Below are positions 42,873 to 54,801 of a stretch of DNA of 64,000 nucleotides, in pieces (the first letter of the stretch is position 1; the number at the start of each line of letters is the position of its first letter). Origin of the DNA: Shewanella ulleungensis (GTDB lineage Bacteria; Pseudomonadota; Gammaproteobacteria; Enterobacterales; Shewanellaceae); NCBI RefSeq assembly GCF_014648315.1, contig NZ_BMQW01000001.1, positions 248,001 to 312,000 of the forward strand. Direction: 5' to 3'. The notes below the pieces were generated by a model. That model did no database searches and was not told the DNA's origin. It saw only the letters and a program-made list of their open reading frames with translations. The position numbers were made by a program, and so were the translations under genes.

Positions 42873-44648
42873 ATGCGCAGTCATTATTGTGGAGACATTA
42901 ATAAGTCTCATCTTGATCAAGAAGTTACTTTAGTCGGTTGGGTTAACCGTAGTCGTGATTTAGGCGGAGTTGTGTTTTTAGACTTACGCGACAGAGAAGG
43001 ACTCGTTCAGGTTGTTTATGACCCAGATTTAAAAGAAGTCTTCGACGTTGCAAGCACACTACGCAGTGAATTTTGTGTTCAAGTTAAAGGGTTGGTTCGT
43101 GCTCGTCCAGACAGCCAAATCAACACACAAATGAAAACCGGCGAAATCGAAATCCTGGGTAAGCAACTGACCATCATTAATGCGTCAGCACCATTGCCGT
43201 TGAGCATGGACAATTACCAAAACAATAGCGAAGAACAACGTCTTAAATATCGCTATCTAGATTTACGTCGTCCAGAAATGGCCGAACGGTTAATCTTCCG
43301 CGCTAAAGTGACCAGTGCAGTTCGTCGCTTCTTAGATGGTAATGGCTTCCTAGATATCGAAACTCCTATTTTAACCAAAGCAACACCAGAAGGTGCACGC
43401 GACTACTTAGTCCCAAGTCGTACTTATAAAGGCCAGTTTTTTGCGTTACCGCAATCGCCGCAGTTATTTAAACAATTATTGATGATGTCGGGTTTTGACC
43501 GTTACTATCAAATTGTGAAATGTTTCCGTGATGAAGATTTGCGAGCAGATCGTCAGCCTGAATTTACCCAAATCGATATCGAAACATCATTTATGTCATC
43601 TGAGCAAGTGATGGAAAAAACTGAGCAAATGATGCGTGGTTTATTCCAAGACTTACTCAATGTTGATTTAGGTGAGTTTCCACGCATGTCTTACGCTGAA
43701 GCCATGAAGCGTTACGGCTCTGATAAGCCAGATTTACGTAACCCGCTTGAGTTAGTCGATATTGCTGACCTAGTCAAAGATGTAGAGTTTGCGGTATTTA
43801 ACGGCCCAGCTAATGATGTTGAAGGTCGCGTAGCGGCATTGCGCATTCCTACAGGTGCGTCACTGTCTCGTAAGCAAATAGATGATTACACAAAGTTTGC
43901 CGGCATTTATGGTGCTAAAGGCTTAGCATGGATGAAGCTTAACGATTTAACTGCAGGTATGGATGGTATTCAGTCTCCAATACTTAAATTCTTATCTGAA
44001 GATATTGTTAACAACATTATTAGCCGTACCGGTGCACAAACTGGCGACATCATTTTATTTGGTGCAGATAAATCCAATGTGGTTGCAGAAGCCATGGGTG
44101 CACTGCGCTTAAAAGCGGGTGAAGACTTTGATTTACTTAAAGGTCAATGGCGTCCAATGTGGGTTGTCGATTTTCCAATGTTTGAGAAAATTAATGGTGC
44201 CTTCCATGCGGTTCACCACCCATTTACGGCACCGCGCGGCATTAGCCCAGCAGAATTAGCCGCCGATCCAGCAGCTGCTATTTCGGATGCATATGACATG
44301 GTGTTGAACGGTTGCGAATTAGGCGGTGGTTCTGTTCGTATTCATAATGCCGAAATGCAAAGCACGGTTTTCAGTATTTTAGGTATTGAAGCAGAAGAAG
44401 CGAAAGAGAAGTTTGGCTTCTTACTTGAGGCATTACGTTATGGTACTCCGCCACATGCTGGTTTAGCATTTGGTTTAGATCGTATCATTATGCTTATGAC
44501 TGGCGCGACTTCGATTCGTGACGTGATGGCATTCCCTAAAACAACCACAGCAGCGTGTCCGCTCACTAACGCACCAGGTTTCGCCAATCCTGTTCAGTTA
44601 ACTGAGTTAGGCATTGCCGTGATTGAAAAGGCAAAAACTGAAGAATAA
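42873..44648 (+). CDS. aspS: Aspartyl-tRNA synthetase
   Basis: This 591-residue class II synthetase has an N-terminal OB-fold anticodon-binding domain ([21 protein letters not shown]) and catalytic motifs 1-3. Motif 2 lies in [18 protein letters not shown] and motif 3 in [13 protein letters not shown]. The bacterial GAD insertion domain lies at about residues 300-410. It charges tRNA-Asp. The start MRSHYCGDI is standard. A terminator follows, and then yebC. Confidence 0.97.
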   Translation: MRSHYCGDINKSHLDQEVTLVGWVNRSRDLGGVVFLDLRDREGLVQVVYDPDLKEVFDVASTLRSEFCVQVKGLVRARPDSQINTQMKTGEIEILGKQLTIINASAPLPLSMDNYQNNSEEQRLKYRYLDLRRPEMAERLIFRAKVTSAVRRFLDGNGFLDIETPILTKATPEGARDYLVPSRTYKGQFFALPQSPQLFKQLLMMSGFDRYYQIVKCFRDEDLRADRQPEFTQIDIETSFMSSEQVMEKTEQMMRGLFQDLLNVDLGEFPRMSYAEAMKRYGSDKPDLRNPLELVDIADLVKDVEFAVFNGPANDVEGRVAALRIPTGASLSRKQIDDYTKFAGIYGAKGLAWMKLNDLTAGMDGIQSPILKFLSEDIVNNIISRTGAQTGDIILFGADKSNVVAEAMGALRLKAGEDFDLLKGQWRPMWVVDFPMFEKINGAFHAVHHPFTAPRGISPAELAADPAAAISDAYDMVLNGCELGGGSVRIHNAEMQSTVFSILGIEAEEAKEKFGFLLEALRYGTPPHAGLAFGLDRIIMLMTGATSIRDVMAFPKTTTAACPLTNAPGFANPVQLTELGIAVIEKAKTEE

Positions 44649-44689
44649 TTTTATTGTTCAGCATCACTCGCTCTTAAAGGGCACCACAT

Positions 44690-44718
44690 ACCGAGGCTGC
44701 TGCCTCGGTCTGTTTTTT
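44690..44718 (+). terminator. Rho-independent terminator after aspS
   Basis: ACCGAGGC and GCCTCGGT form a GC-rich stem around TGCT, followed by CTGTTTTTT. It separates aspS from yebC. Confidence 0.88.
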
Positions 44719-44758
44719 ACAAGTATGCTTTTGTACTTGAATGAAAAGGGAGCTTAAT

Positions 44759-45511
44759 ATGGCAGGACACAGTAAATGGGCCAACATAAAACACCGTAAA
44801 GCAGCGCAAGACGCTAAACGCGGTAAATTATTTACCAAATTCATCCGTGAACTCACTGTAGCCGCAAGAGAAGGTGGTTCAGATCCCGATGCTAATCCAA
44901 GATTACGCGCAGCTATCGATAAAGCCTTATCCAATAACATGACGCGCGACACTGTAGAGCGTGCGATTAAACGCGGTGCTGGTGAAGTTGACGGCCAACA
45001 ACTTGAGACCATTATTTACGAAGGTTATGGTCCAGGTGGAACTGCCGTGATGGTCGAGACTATGACTGATAATCGTAACCGGACAGTCTCAGGGGTGCGG
45101 AATGCGTTTAATAAATCGGGTGGTAATTTAGGCACCGATGGTTCAGTTGCGTATTTATTTACTAAATCAGGGGTTATTTCATACGACAATGACACTGATG
45201 AAGATACCTTAATGGAGTTAGCGCTAGAAGCTGGAGCCGAGGATGTTGTCACTCATGATGGTGGTGCAATGGATGTATTCACCAGCCCAGAGACGTTTGG
45301 TAAAGTAAAAGATGCTCTTGACAGCGGCGAACTTGAGGCCGTTAACGCAGAAGTGACTATGGTTGCTTCAATTAAAGCGGAAATGGATGTCGATACCGCA
45401 GAAAAATTTTTACGATTAATTGACACATTAGAAGATCACGATGATGTACAAGAGGTATATCATAATGCTGAAATTTCAGATGACGTCATGGAAGCATTAG
45501 ATAATCTATGA
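44759..45511 (+). CDS. yebC: YebC/PmpR family transcriptional regulator / translation factor
   Basis: This 250-residue protein has the invariant family start [23 protein letters not shown] and [16 protein letters not shown] chose the ATG at 44759 (GGGAG site upstream) rather than 44741, since family members begin MAGHSKW. YebC proteins are DNA-binding regulators, and some assist ribosomes at proline stretches. The stop overlaps ruvC by 4 bp; the yebC-ruvCAB order is conserved in gammaproteobacteria. Confidence 0.96.
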   Translation: MAGHSKWANIKHRKAAQDAKRGKLFTKFIRELTVAAREGGSDPDANPRLRAAIDKALSNNMTRDTVERAIKRGAGEVDGQQLETIIYEGYGPGGTAVMVETMTDNRNRTVSGVRNAFNKSGGNLGTDGSVAYLFTKSGVISYDNDTDEDTLMELALEAGAEDVVTHDGGAMDVFTSPETFGKVKDALDSGELEAVNAEVTMVASIKAEMDVDTAEKFLRLIDTLEDHDDVQEVYHNAEISDDVMEALDNL

Positions 45512-46026
45512 TCATATTAGGGGTCGATCCTGGTTCGCGCATCACAGGTTATGGCGTGATCCAATGCCATGGCAGACAACAGATTTATTTAGGCAGTGGT
45601 TGTATCCGCACCTCAGCCGATGATTTACCCCAGCGTTTACAACAGATTTATGCGGGTTTGACTGAAATTATTACCCAATATCAACCTAATGAGTTTGCGA
45701 TTGAGCGGGTTTTTATGGCTAAAAATGCAGACTCAGCACTGAAACTTGGTCAAGCACGCGGCGCCGCCATTGTTGCTGCAACCTGTGCTAATTTACCGGT
45801 TGCCGAATACAGCGCGACACAAATTAAAAGTGCGGTTGTGGGCACCGGTCGAGCACAAAAAACACAAGTACAGCACATGATAAAACAACTGTTAAAATTG
45901 CCCGCGGCTCCACAAGCCGACGCAGCAGATGCGTTAGGGGTTGCAGTGTGTCATTTTCATACTTATCAAAGTCTTATTGCTATGGGCGGTAAGGCCAGCA
46001 GCAGAACTTACGGAAGATACAAATGA
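45508..46026 (+). CDS. ruvC: Holliday junction resolvase RuvC
   Basis: This 172-residue endonuclease cuts Holliday junctions. Acidic catalytic residues are visible in [22 protein letters not shown] and the C-terminal [13 protein letters not shown]. The start overlaps yebC by 4 bp, and the stop overlaps ruvA by 4 bp. Confidence 0.97.
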   Translation: MIILGVDPGSRITGYGVIQCHGRQQIYLGSGCIRTSADDLPQRLQQIYAGLTEIITQYQPNEFAIERVFMAKNADSALKLGQARGAAIVAATCANLPVAEYSATQIKSAVVGTGRAQKTQVQHMIKQLLKLPAAPQADAADALGVAVCHFHTYQSLIAMGGKASSRTYGRYK

Positions 46027-46640
46027 TTGGTCGTCTCAGTGGGATATTAGTTGAAAAACAAGCGCCTGAAGTGGTGTTAGATGTGAATGGTGTAGGTTAT
46101 GAGTTACAAGTGCCCATGACCAGTTTTTATGAATTACCTGAGTTAAACCAACAAGCGATGTTGTTCACTCACTTTGTCGTGCGTGAAGATGCGCAGTTGT
46201 TGTATGGTTTTATTACGAAACAAGAACGTGCGTTGTTCCGGTTATTAATTAAAACCAATGGCGTTGGCCCTAAATTGGCCCTAACTATTTTGTCTGGAAT
46301 GACCGCTTCAGAGTTTGTTTCTTGCGTTGAACGTGATGATATTGTGACTTTAGTTAAGTTACCAGGTGTGGGTAAGAAAACGGCTGAGCGTTTAGTCATT
46401 GAAATGCGTGATAAACTCAAAAGCTTACTTGAAGCCTCAGTTGGTTCTGAACGTGAGTTTATGTTGCAAAGCAATTATAAACCAACTCCGGTTGCTGATA
46501 GCGCAGAAGAAGATGCTATATCAGCGCTATTGTCATTAGGCTACAAGCCGGCGCAGGCTAGCAAAGCGGTTTCTGCAGCTTATGCAGAAGGCATGAGCTC
46601 TGAGACGTTGATTAAAGCAGCATTAAAGTCGATGTTATAA
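46023..46640 (+). CDS. ruvA: Holliday junction branch-migration subunit RuvA
   Basis: This 205-residue junction-binding protein has an N-terminal OB domain ([21 protein letters not shown]) and helix-hairpin-helix motifs ([12 protein letters not shown] and [12 protein letters not shown]). A C-terminal RuvB-contact domain ([22 protein letters not shown]) completes it. It holds the four-way junction while RuvB drives migration. It overlaps ruvC by 4 bp, and ruvB follows after 33 bp. Confidence 0.97.
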   Translation: MIGRLSGILVEKQAPEVVLDVNGVGYELQVPMTSFYELPELNQQAMLFTHFVVREDAQLLYGFITKQERALFRLLIKTNGVGPKLALTILSGMTASEFVSCVERDDIVTLVKLPGVGKKTAERLVIEMRDKLKSLLEASVGSEREFMLQSNYKPTPVADSAEEDAISALLSLGYKPAQASKAVSAAYAEGMSSETLIKAALKSML

Positions 46641-46673
46641 CACGTTGAATATTCAGACTAGGGTATCTACATA

Positions 46674-47678
46674 ATGATTGAAGCTGATCGCCTGATCCAA
46701 CCGCAAGTTCAAGGTCAAGATGAGCAAATTGACCGTGCAATGCGCCCGAAAATGTTGGATGAATACACAGGGCAGGACGATACTCGAGCCCAACTTAAAG
46801 TGTTTATTCAAGCGGCAATCAATCGGGGTGAAGCATTAGACCATATGCTAATTTTTGGCCCGCCAGGCTTAGGTAAAACCACGCTCGCGATGATTGTTGC
46901 TAATGAAATGGGTGTAAATATCAAGTCGACTTCTGGCCCTGTACTAGAAAAAGCCGGCGATTTAGCGGCATTGTTGACCAACCTTGAACAAGGTGATGTA
47001 CTATTTATTGATGAAATTCATCGGTTGAGCCCCGTCGTTGAAGAAATTCTTTATCCGGCAATGGAAGATTATCAACTCGACATTATGATTGGTGAAGGTC
47101 CTGCAGCACGTTCAATTAAACTCGATTTACCAGCGTTTACATTAGTCGGCGCCACAACAAGAGCTGGTGCCTTAACCTCACCGCTACGGGCGCGTTTTGG
47201 TATCCCATTGCGTTTAGAGTTTTATAACGTTAAAGATCTCACAACCATTGTAACGCGTTCTGCTAAAGTGATGGGATTAGAAATTGATCATCAAGGTGCA
47301 ATCGAAATTGCAACCCGTTCACGCGGCACACCACGTATTGCTAACCGTCTACTGCGCCGTGTTCGTGATTACGCCGAAGTTAAACATGACGGAATAGTGA
47401 CTCGGGAAGTTGCTGAGTATGCGCTTGATTTACTTGATGTTGATATGCAAGGTTTTGATTATTTGGACCGTAAACTGTTATTAGCGATTATTGATAAGTT
47501 TATGGGTGGACCTGTAGGGCTAGATAACGTTGCTGCTGCAATTGGCGAAGACAGAGAAACCATTGAAGATGTGCTCGAACCATTTTTAATTCAGCAAGGT
47601 TTTATTCAACGTACGCCAAGAGGCCGAATTGCAACGCAACGTGCGTACGATCATTTTAATATGATAAAGCCTGACTAA
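46674..47678 (+). CDS. ruvB: Holliday junction helicase RuvB
   Basis: This 334-residue AAA+ motor shows Walker [12 protein letters not shown], Walker [10 protein letters not shown], sensor 1 VGATTRAG, and the C-terminal winged helix ending [17 protein letters not shown]. It forms hexamers that pull DNA through the RuvA-bound junction. A bidirectional terminator follows. Confidence 0.97.
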   Translation: MIEADRLIQPQVQGQDEQIDRAMRPKMLDEYTGQDDTRAQLKVFIQAAINRGEALDHMLIFGPPGLGKTTLAMIVANEMGVNIKSTSGPVLEKAGDLAALLTNLEQGDVLFIDEIHRLSPVVEEILYPAMEDYQLDIMIGEGPAARSIKLDLPAFTLVGATTRAGALTSPLRARFGIPLRLEFYNVKDLTTIVTRSAKVMGLEIDHQGAIEIATRSRGTPRIANRLLRRVRDYAEVKHDGIVTREVAEYALDLLDVDMQGFDYLDRKLLLAIIDKFMGGPVGLDNVAAAIGEDRETIEDVLEPFLIQQGFIQRTPRGRIATQRAYDHFNMIKPD

Positions 47679-47697
47679 AAATATGGTGAACCAAACT

Positions 47698-47729
47698 AAC
47701 AAAGCCAGCTAATTGCTGGCTTTGTTATT
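47698..47729. terminator. Bidirectional terminator between ruvB and gloA
   Basis: AACAAAGCCAGC and GCTGGCTTTGTT form a 12-bp stem with a short TAATT loop, lying between convergent genes. Confidence 0.85.
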
Positions 47730-47753
47730 CATAACGATAAAGTGGGTAATGAA

Positions 47754-48164
47754 TTAACCTAAAGCTGCAGTTGCTGACTTTTTCTGGATTAATTCAATTT
47801 TATAGCCGTCTGGATCTTCAACGAAGGCGATTTCAGTTGTACCACCTGCAACAGGACCTGGCGCACGCGTTACTTTACCGCCGGCAGCGGTAATGGCATC
47901 ACAACGTGCGTAAATATCTTCTTCGCCTATGGCTAAATGACCAAAACCATTGCCTAGGTCGTAATTGTCAACACCCCAGTTATAAGTTAATTCGATAACC
48001 GCTTGACCAGTGGTTTCTTCACCAAAACCAACGAAGGCGAGGGTATACTTGTATTCAGCATTTTCAGACTGACGTAATAATTTCATACCCATTACGTCAG
48101 TGTAAAACGTGATGCTGCGATCTAAATCGCCAACGCGGATCATAGTGTGAAGTAGTTGCGACAT
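47754..48164 (-). CDS. gloA: Lactoylglutathione lyase (glyoxalase I)
   Basis: This 136-residue metal-dependent enzyme isomerises the methylglyoxal-glutathione hemithioacetal to S-lactoylglutathione. The four metal ligands are visible in [10 protein letters not shown] (His), VIELTYNWG (Glu), GFGHLAIG (His) and YKIELIQ (Glu). GloB at 13937-14716 completes the pathway. It is monocistronic and divergent from the ynhF-type small gene. Confidence 0.96.
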   Translation of the reverse strand: MSQLLHTMIRVGDLDRSITFYTDVMGMKLLRQSENAEYKYTLAFVGFGEETTGQAVIELTYNWGVDNYDLGNGFGHLAIGEEDIYARCDAITAAGGKVTRAPGPVAGGTTEIAFVEDPDGYKIELIQKKSATAALG

Positions 48165-48460
48165 GATGTTCTCTCTTAAATAAAAATAAATCTGACTTTA
48201 CCAAGCTCAGATGACAATGAAAAGATGAGCGTCTGTTGATCTGTAACAATTTATATTTAACAGACCTCAAAAAGCGCTACTGAATACTCAGTGCTAAATA
48301 TCATTATTCAACAAAAAAATAGATGATATGAGCAAGTAAGCATTACGAATAAAATTAATACTGCAAAAATTTTTGCATTAGCTCACATTTGTGATGATAT
48401 TTTTTGGGTTCATAAGCAAAAGGCGTTATTCTTCTTTCATACCTACATGGAGGCAAGACA

Positions 48461-48544
48461 ATGACTACAGAATTAAAAATGGCCTTAGGCACTACTGTTG
48501 TAATCGCAATTTGTTTCAGCGCATTTTTTGTGGCGATGTTTTAA
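48461..48544 (+). CDS. ynhF: YnhF-family small membrane protein (27 residues)
   Basis: This is a 27-residue ORF, MTTELKMALGTT followed by one hydrophobic helix (VVIAICFSAFFVAMF). A strong GGAGG site lies seven bases before the ATG. The N-terminus and length resemble E. coli YnhF (which starts MSTDLKFSLVTT), a small inner-membrane peptide of unknown role. A terminator-like hairpin follows about 140 bp downstream. It is easily missed by gene finders because of its size. Confidence 0.8.
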   Translation: MTTELKMALGTTVVIAICFSAFFVAMF

Positions 48545-48684
48545 GATAGTCTTGAACAGCACTACAGAATACGCGACAGTGGTTAAATGCTAACTCGTTT
48601 GGGATTTAATCAATTGCCACCATTATGGTGACAAAAATGCTAGTTTATTGCATGTTAGTTGATGAGTTAACATACAATAAATTA

Positions 48685-48727
48685 TAAAAAATGACCAAAG
48701 CATATTATGTGCATTGGTCATTTTTTT
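48685..48727. terminator. Bidirectional terminator between ynhF and nth
   Basis: AAAAATGACCAA and TTGGTCATTTTT pair (with a GCA/TGC extension) around a short AT-rich loop, with A and T runs on either side. It can end transcripts from both convergent genes. Confidence 0.88.
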
Positions 48728-48729
48728 CG

Positions 48730-49371
48730 CTATTCTTCTGGATAAATCTTATCAGAGAATTCACACAGATCTTCTATCATACAGCTGCCACAACGAGGTT
48801 TGCGTGCTAAGCAGGTATAGCGACCGTGTAAAATAAACCAATGATGCACATCTACTTTAAACTCGCTAGGCACGACTTTAAGCATTTTCTGTTCTACCTG
48901 ATCGACATTTTTACCGGGTGCAAACTTAGTGCGATTTGCCATTCGGAATATATGTGTATCGACAGCGATAGTTGGCCAGCCAAAGGCGGTATTGAGCACA
49001 ACGTTGGCCGTTTTACGACCAACGCCAGGTAATGCTTCTAAAGCCTCACGATTTTCGGGCACTTCACCGCCATGTAAATCAATTAACATTTTACAGGCGT
49101 TTATCACATTGATGGCTTTATTATTATATAAACCAATGGTTTTGATGTATTGCTTGAGTCCATCAACACCTAAATCATAAATTGCTTGAGCAGTATTAGC
49201 TACCGGAAACAACTTATCCGTTGCCTTGTTTACGCTAACATCAGTTGCTTGTGCTGATAATGTCACCGCCACCAACAATTCAAATGGGCTGGAAAAATTC
49301 AACTCAGTTTCAGGCTTTGGATTGTTATCTCGTAGTCGCGTTAATATCTGAATGCGTTTTTCTTTATTCAT
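48730..49371 (-). CDS. nth: Endonuclease III
   Basis: This 213-residue DNA glycosylase/AP lyase removes oxidised pyrimidines. The helix-hairpin-helix LPGVGRKTANVVLN carries the catalytic lysine. The catalytic Asp lies in VDTHIFRMANR, and the [4Fe-4S] cluster cysteines in CLARKPRCGSCMIEDLC. It lies 10 bp downstream of rsxE and is the last gene of the rsx operon, as in E. coli. Confidence 0.97.
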   Translation of the reverse strand: MNKEKRIQILTRLRDNNPKPETELNFSSPFELLVAVTLSAQATDVSVNKATDKLFPVANTAQAIYDLGVDGLKQYIKTIGLYNNKAINVINACKMLIDLHGGEVPENREALEALPGVGRKTANVVLNTAFGWPTIAVDTHIFRMANRTKFAPGKNVDQVEQKMLKVVPSEFKVDVHHWFILHGRYTCLARKPRCGSCMIEDLCEFSDKIYPEE

Positions 49372-49381
49372 AATAGTTTTG

Positions 49382-50089
49382 TTAACTTACCTTGGTGATG
49401 CGTGCGCGAGTAACCCCAACAGACTCTACTTTAGGTTGTCTCGCTTTGATTCTACTGTCGATAACATTTTTTAGAGCGATGAGTAGCCCCATGCCAATAA
49501 ATGCGCCAGGAGGCAGCATGGCGAGTAAGAATGGGGTATCAATTTGCCATACATGTATTGTCAGAATGCTGGCCCATTCACCTAATAATAAATCAGCTCC
49601 ATCAAATAATGTACCTTGACCTAATAGCTCTCTGCTAGCACCTAAAACGACTAATACAGCTGTAAATCCTAAGCCCATCATTAATCCGTCAAAGGCGGAA
49701 TGAGCGAGAGAGTTACGAGACGCAAATGCTTCAGCTCGGCCGATGATAACGCAATTTGTGACAATCAGGGGTAAGAATATTCCTAATGAGATATACAAGT
49801 TATAGGCATAGGCATTAATGAGTAATTGCACACAAGTTACTAAAGCAGCAATGATCATGACAAACACCGGTATGCGGATTTCTTTAGGAACATAATCACG
49901 GACTAATGACACTAAGATGTTTGAACCCATCAATACAAGTAGGGTAGCTACGCCTAAGCCTAATGCGTTCGTGATGGTTGCTGTGACGGCAAGTAATGGA
50001 CATAGGCCTAATAACTGTACGAGTCCGGGGTTATTTTTCCATAAACCTTGGCTGGCTATTTCGCGATAGTTACTCATGGTTACCCTCAC
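49382..50089 (-). CDS. rsxE: Electron transport complex subunit RsxE
   Basis: This 235-residue integral membrane subunit of the Rsx/Rnf complex has about six helices. The typical N-terminus ([21 protein letters not shown]) and the cysteine-containing segment [18 protein letters not shown] are present. With RsxA it forms the membrane core that carries electrons between ferredoxin and NADH coupled to ion flow. The start overlaps rsxG by about 20 bp. Confidence 0.95.
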   Translation of the reverse strand: MRVTMSNYREIASQGLWKNNPGLVQLLGLCPLLAVTATITNALGLGVATLLVLMGSNILVSLVRDYVPKEIRIPVFVMIIAALVTCVQLLINAYAYNLYISLGIFLPLIVTNCVIIGRAEAFASRNSLAHSAFDGLMMGLGFTAVLVVLGASRELLGQGTLFDGADLLLGEWASILTIHVWQIDTPFLLAMLPPGAFIGMGLLIALKNVIDSRIKARQPKVESVGVTRARITKVS

Positions 50090-50714
50090 ATGTTACATGG
50101 CTTTTATACAAATCTTGACGGTGTTGCTCAACAAAAGTTAATGCTTTACTGATGGCTTTAACATAAGCTCGTGGAGTAATAGTGGCGCCAGTGAATTGAT
50201 CAAACTGACCACCGTCTTTTTTCACTTTCCACAAGTCAGTATTATCTTTAAAGAGTTGGCCACTAAAATGAGTTACCCAATCCGATTTACGTAATTCGAT
50301 TTTATCACCAAGGCCTGGTGTTTCTTGATGCGAAAGCGTGCGCACACCTAATACTTGGCCGTCGTTATCAATACCAATAATTAGCTTTATTTCACCGTTA
50401 TAGCCATCAGGCGCAATAGCTTCAATTGCAATCGCGACAGCTTGTTGATTTTTATATGCTAAGTAGGCGGGCAATGCATTTTTACTGCCTAATAACTCTG
50501 GCGAATGCACCAAAATACATTGTTCAAATAAGACATTATCATGTAACTCGTTTGGGATTACTTGAGTTAATGTTTCTGTTAACTGTTTTTGTTCCTGTAG
50601 CGCGATAGTATCTTGGGTTAGGGCATTTACAAGCGCGACCAAACCAGTACAACACAGGGCAAACAGAGCTAATAATAAGCCATTTTTAATCATCGGATTA
50701 TCATTTAAAGACAT
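50070..50714 (-). CDS. rsxG: Electron transport complex subunit RsxG
   Basis: This 214-residue subunit has one N-terminal membrane helix and a periplasmic FMN-binding domain. FMN is attached covalently to the threonine in the TGATIT motif ([11 protein letters not shown]). [11 protein letters not shown] is a second family hallmark. It lies 2 bp downstream of rsxD. Confidence 0.95.
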   Translation of the reverse strand: MSLNDNPMIKNGLLLALFALCCTGLVALVNALTQDTIALQEQKQLTETLTQVIPNELHDNVLFEQCILVHSPELLGSKNALPAYLAYKNQQAVAIAIEAIAPDGYNGEIKLIIGIDNDGQVLGVRTLSHQETPGLGDKIELRKSDWVTHFSGQLFKDNTDLWKVKKDGGQFDQFTGATITPRAYVKAISKALTFVEQHRQDLYKSHVTCEGNHE

Positions 50715-50716
50715 GG

Positions 50717-51769
50717 TTAATTTCCTGTGCGATGTCCGTAACTACGTGGGCGAACATAGTAATCAATAAATGGCGCGCACATATTGGCAAGTAATACTGC
50801 AAATGCGACTGCATCAGGGTAACCGCCAAAAGTACGAATAAGGTAAATCAATACGCCAATCATGGCGCCAAAAATTAATCTGCCTCGCGGACTGGTTGCC
50901 GCAGTAACCGGATCGGTCGCGATAAAAAATGCTGCCAGCATAGTGCCGCCGCTAAATAGGTGCATTAACGGACTAACAAAAGTATCGGGGCTGATTAAAA
51001 AGCCGAAACTGGCACATACAAACACACTCGCGATTATTGCGCCACTGATATGCCAACGTATCACCTTAAGCTTCAACATGATAAGTCCGCCAGCAAGATA
51101 AGCCATATTGACCCAAAACCAGCTTTGGGTTGTCATTCCTGAAAAGATAGGTTTTGCTAAGCTTTCTGTGGTGGTTAATCCCATGGATAAATCGGTTTTT
51201 AGTGTATCAAGTGGCGTCGCCATAGTAATGCCATCAACACCGGTACGAAAATATTCAGCCGAATATTGAGCATTTAACTCAAATATGCTTTGTAGGCTAC
51301 TGACCAAATCGGCATGGTTTAGTGCAATTGTTTGTGGTGCAACCCACGATGTCATTTGCACCGGGAATGAGATTAATAGCAACACATAAGCTGCCATGGC
51401 TGGGTTAAATACGTTATTGCCTAAGCCACCATAAAGTTGTTTTACGATGACGATAGCAAAAAGAGTCCCGATGACAATGAGCCACCAAGGTGCTAAAGGC
51501 GGTATCGCAACGGCGAGTAATGACGCAGTCACTAATGCGCTGTTATCACTAAGCGTAGCCTTAATATTTTTGTGGCGTAACTTCATCACGGCCGCTTCAG
51601 CTAGGTACGCCACACTTACTGCTAAGAATAATTGGATTAACGTACCTAAGCCAAAATAATAACTTTGAACAGCAATACCAGGTATAAGACACAAGGCAAC
51701 CCGTTTCATTACGGTGTTGGTGTGTAAACTGGTACTCACGTGCGGTGATGAGGCAATTTTAAATGCCAT
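50717..51769 (-). CDS. rsxD: Electron transport complex subunit RsxD
   Basis: This 350-residue multi-helix membrane subunit is related to NqrB. The flavin-attachment threonine is expected in [33 protein letters not shown] and [17 protein letters not shown] are family signatures. It lies 2 bp downstream of rsxC. Confidence 0.95.
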   Translation of the reverse strand: MAFKIASSPHVSTSLHTNTVMKRVALCLIPGIAVQSYYFGLGTLIQLFLAVSVAYLAEAAVMKLRHKNIKATLSDNSALVTASLLAVAIPPLAPWWLIVIGTLFAIVIVKQLYGGLGNNVFNPAMAAYVLLLISFPVQMTSWVAPQTIALNHADLVSSLQSIFELNAQYSAEYFRTGVDGITMATPLDTLKTDLSMGLTTTESLAKPIFSGMTTQSWFWVNMAYLAGGLIMLKLKVIRWHISGAIIASVFVCASFGFLISPDTFVSPLMHLFSGGTMLAAFFIATDPVTAATSPRGRLIFGAMIGVLIYLIRTFGGYPDAVAFAVLLANMCAPFIDYYVRPRSYGHRTGN

Positions 51770-51771
51770 GA

Positions 51772-54228
51772 TTAGTGTTCCTCTTGCTCAGCACTTTTGG
51801 CGAGCTTTTTCGCCTTTGCTTTGGCAACTGCTGCCGCGACTTTTGCTTTTTTGATTTGTTCTGGGGTTAAATACGCCGCACTATCATCGTTAATTATTAA
51901 CCTTGTATCACTACCAGATGCTATTTCATGTTTAAGCGTTGGTGGCGTTTCAGTGTGTTGCGCAGTTATTGAGTCATTTGCTATTGATTCAATCGTAGTA
52001 TCGGCTTCATCAGCTTGATTTGCTTGAGCAAGTTTTTTAGCTTTTGCTTTAGCGACAGCTACTGCAACACGAGCTTTTTTATCATCAATGAGATCGGTAG
52101 TGGCTTCAAGATCCGTTGTTGATTCAATGTCAGTTGTTGGGTGAGGCGCTAAAATAGTCACATCAGTTTGATTTGCTTGAGCAAGTTTTTTAGCCTTTGC
52201 TTTAGCGACAGCAGCTGCGACCCGGGCTTTTTTGTCATCAATAGGATCGGTAGAGGCCTCAATATCTGTTGTTGATTCAATTTCAGCTGTTGGTTGAGGC
52301 GCTAAAGCCGTCTCATCAGTTTGATTTTCTTTGGTAATTTTTTTAGCTTTTGCATTAGCGACAGCCGCTGCAACACGAGCTTTTTTATCATCGATGATAT
52401 CTGTTGATGGCTCAACTTCAGTAGGCACCATATCAGTTTGATTTATTTGTGCTGCTTTCTTAGCTTTTGCCCTTGCAACAGCAGCGGCAATCTTAGCTTG
52501 CTTGTCATCAACGATGACAGATTCACTTGTAGAATCAAGGGTATCATTGCGTGCAGCGCTTGCTTGAGCGGCTTTTTTAGCTTTGGCACGCTCAATAGCA
52601 GCATTGACTGCGGCTTTTTTCGGATCGACAACAGCTTGAGATGTTTGTGTTGCTGTTTCTGTTGACGAAGCTGTTGAGGGCGCAGTCGTCACTTGCGCTT
52701 TTTTAGCCGCAATGCGCGCCATGGCAGCGGCTACAGCATCTTTATCTGATGACTTCATATTAGCTTGACGTTTAGCTGCTGCTTCTTTTGCTTTAGCTTC
52801 ACGAGCATTCTTTTCATCTTCTAAACGCTGCAAGCGAGTTTCGAAACGGATTTTGGCTTGTTCAGCTTGGCGTTTCTCTTCGGCTTCTATTTTCAATGCC
52901 GATTTAGCGACGCGATAATATTCAACTAATGGAATATCACTTGGACATACATAGCTGCAACAACCACATTCAATGCAATCTTTTAAGTTAAAACTGGCGG
53001 CCTTATCGTACTCTTCTGCTTTTGCATGCCAGAAAAGTTGTTGCGGTAATAATAACGCTGGACATGCCACAGCGCACTCACCACAACGTATACAAGCTTT
53101 TTCATCGACATCGGGTGCAATTTCATTTTGGCTTGGTACTAATAAACAGTTCGTACCTTTTAAGATCGGTACATCTAATTCTGCTAGGGCATACCCCATC
53201 ATGGGGCCACCAACAATGACTTTTTGTTCGGCTGATTCAATAAACTTAACTGACTGCAGTGCATCTGCCACAGTGGTACCTATTGGTAACCAATAATTCC
53301 CAGGTTGGCCAATATGTTCGCCAGTTAATGTGACAACGCGCTCAATCAGAGGTTTACCTTGATATATCGCCTCTTGAATGGCGTAGGCTGTACCAACGTT
53401 GTGAACCACAATACCGAGTTGAGCAGGGATTGCACCACTTGGTACTTCTTTGCCGGTAATAATTTGGATTAACTGTTTTTCGCCACCTGAAGGATACTTT
53501 GTTGGAATGACAGTGACGCGAACAACACCTTTAGGCAAGTCACTTCTATTCAGCGCGTCTTGCATGGCTTGCGCCGCTTCAGGTTTATTGTCTTCTATGG
53601 CAATAATAATCCGCTGAGGATTGAGTAGATGATTAATCACTCCAACACCAGACATTATTTCATGGCTGTGATCGCGCATTAGTCGGTCATCTGAAGTGAT
53701 ATAAGGTTCGCACTCAATGCCATTGATTATGACTAAGTCTATTTCACTAGCTGGGTTGAGTTTCACATGGCTTGGAAATGCCGCGCCACCCATACCTGCA
53801 ATTCCAGCTTGCTTGATTTTGTCTAATATTTGCGGTTTTGATAGTTGATTAAGACTGTTTGGGGTTAAATCACACCAGGTGTCTTGGCCGTCTGCTTCAA
53901 TAATACAACTTAACGTTGGCAAAGAAGAAGGGTGGTTAGTTGCGTGTTGCTTTATAGCAATAATCTGTCCGGACGTAGGTGCATGAACGGGTAAGTAAGT
54001 AAAACCAGCTCCTTCTGTCAGTATCTGGCCTTTTAATACTTTATCGCCCACCGTTACGGTCAACGTAGCTTGCTCGCCGACTAATGGGACGGGTACAACA
54101 AAACGCTTTGCAAGGGGTAAGCGTGAAATTGCCGATTGATTAGATAGTGTTTTTAATTGAGGAGGATGGATCCCGCCAGGAGATTGCCACAACGATCCTT
54201 TATCAAGTTGTTCTAATATCGTTAACAC
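51772..54228 (-). CDS. rsxC: Electron transport complex subunit RsxC with long repetitive tail
   Basis: This 818-residue subunit binds NADH/FMN and two [4Fe-4S] clusters. The N-terminal NqrF/Nuo51-like part includes [13 protein letters not shown] and [11 protein letters not shown]. Cluster motifs are [12 protein letters not shown] and [12 protein letters not shown] near residues 380-430. From about residue 500 the protein consists of at least six Ala/Lys-rich units with the core [12 protein letters not shown], separated by acidic Thr/Ser-rich linkers. The tail is predicted to be helical and flexible. It overlaps rsxB by 7 bp. Confidence 0.95.
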   Translation of the reverse strand: MLTILEQLDKGSLWQSPGGIHPPQLKTLSNQSAISRLPLAKRFVVPVPLVGEQATLTVTVGDKVLKGQILTEGAGFTYLPVHAPTSGQIIAIKQHATNHPSSLPTLSCIIEADGQDTWCDLTPNSLNQLSKPQILDKIKQAGIAGMGGAAFPSHVKLNPASEIDLVIINGIECEPYITSDDRLMRDHSHEIMSGVGVINHLLNPQRIIIAIEDNKPEAAQAMQDALNRSDLPKGVVRVTVIPTKYPSGGEKQLIQIITGKEVPSGAIPAQLGIVVHNVGTAYAIQEAIYQGKPLIERVVTLTGEHIGQPGNYWLPIGTTVADALQSVKFIESAEQKVIVGGPMMGYALAELDVPILKGTNCLLVPSQNEIAPDVDEKACIRCGECAVACPALLLPQQLFWHAKAEEYDKAASFNLKDCIECGCCSYVCPSDIPLVEYYRVAKSALKIEAEEKRQAEQAKIRFETRLQRLEDEKNAREAKAKEAAAKRQANMKSSDKDAVAAAMARIAAKKAQVTTAPSTASSTETATQTSQAVVDPKKAAVNAAIERAKAKKAAQASAARNDTLDSTSESVIVDDKQAKIAAAVARAKAKKAAQINQTDMVPTEVEPSTDIIDDKKARVAAAVANAKAKKITKENQTDETALAPQPTAEIESTTDIEASTDPIDDKKARVAAAVAKAKAKKLAQANQTDVTILAPHPTTDIESTTDLEATTDLIDDKKARVAVAVAKAKAKKLAQANQADEADTTIESIANDSITAQHTETPPTLKHEIASGSDTRLIINDDSAAYLTPEQIKKAKVAAAVAKAKAKKLAKSAEQEEH
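51800..52630. repeat. Tandem coding repeats in the rsxC 3' end
   Basis: Units of very roughly 100-150 bp repeat within rsxC. The best-conserved copies (about 51990-52400) share long identical stretches, for example around GATTTGCTTGAGCAAGTTTT. The copy number is likely to vary between strains. Confidence 0.8.
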
Positions 54229-54800
54229 GCTTGTTCCTCTTGCTCAGAATGAATCACCTTGACTGGGATTGTGTTTAGTTTCCAATCCCAATTTTGTAGA
54301 GTTGTTTCTAAAGGGATCATATCGATACAATCAACAGGGCAAGGCTCTACGCATAAATCACAACCCGTACAGTCTTTTGCTATCACGGTGTGCATCAGCT
54401 TACCTGCGCCTAAAATGGCATCAACTGGGCACGCTTGAATACATTTAGTGCAACCAATACATTCATCTTCTCGGATATAGGCTACTTTTTTTACTGAAGA
54501 TTGGGCTTCGGCATTTAATGGCTCTTGGTCAACCCCCATCAACTCAGCAATTTTCTCCATAGTTGCAGTACCACCTGGAGGGCATTTATTAATATGGTCA
54601 CCATTAGCAATTGCCTCTGCATAAGGTCGACAACCTGGGTAGCCGCATTGACCGCATTGTGTTTGCGGAAGCAAAGCTTCCACCTGATCGATAACAGGAT
54701 TGCCCTCGACTTTAAATTTCTTTGAGGCGAAACCTAAAATAACTCCAAACACTAATGCCAATAAACTCAATACCGCTACAGCAATCAATATACTTGTCAT
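54222..54800 (-). CDS. rsxB: Electron transport complex subunit RsxB
   Basis: This iron-sulfur subunit has about 192 residues. An N-terminal membrane helix ([20 protein letters not shown]) precedes a cluster-binding [16 protein letters not shown] motif. Two ferredoxin-type motifs follow ([12 protein letters not shown] and [12 protein letters not shown]). I chose the ATG at 54800, one base from the rsxA stop, over the longer frame to 54821. It hands electrons from the soluble side to the membrane core. Confidence 0.96.
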   Translation of the reverse strand: MTSILIAVAVLSLLALVFGVILGFASKKFKVEGNPVIDQVEALLPQTQCGQCGYPGCRPYAEAIANGDHINKCPPGGTATMEKIAELMGVDQEPLNAEAQSSVKKVAYIREDECIGCTKCIQACPVDAILGAGKLMHTVIAKDCTGCDLCVEPCPVDCIDMIPLETTLQNWDWKLNTIPVKVIHSEQEEQAC

Positions 54801-54801
54801 A

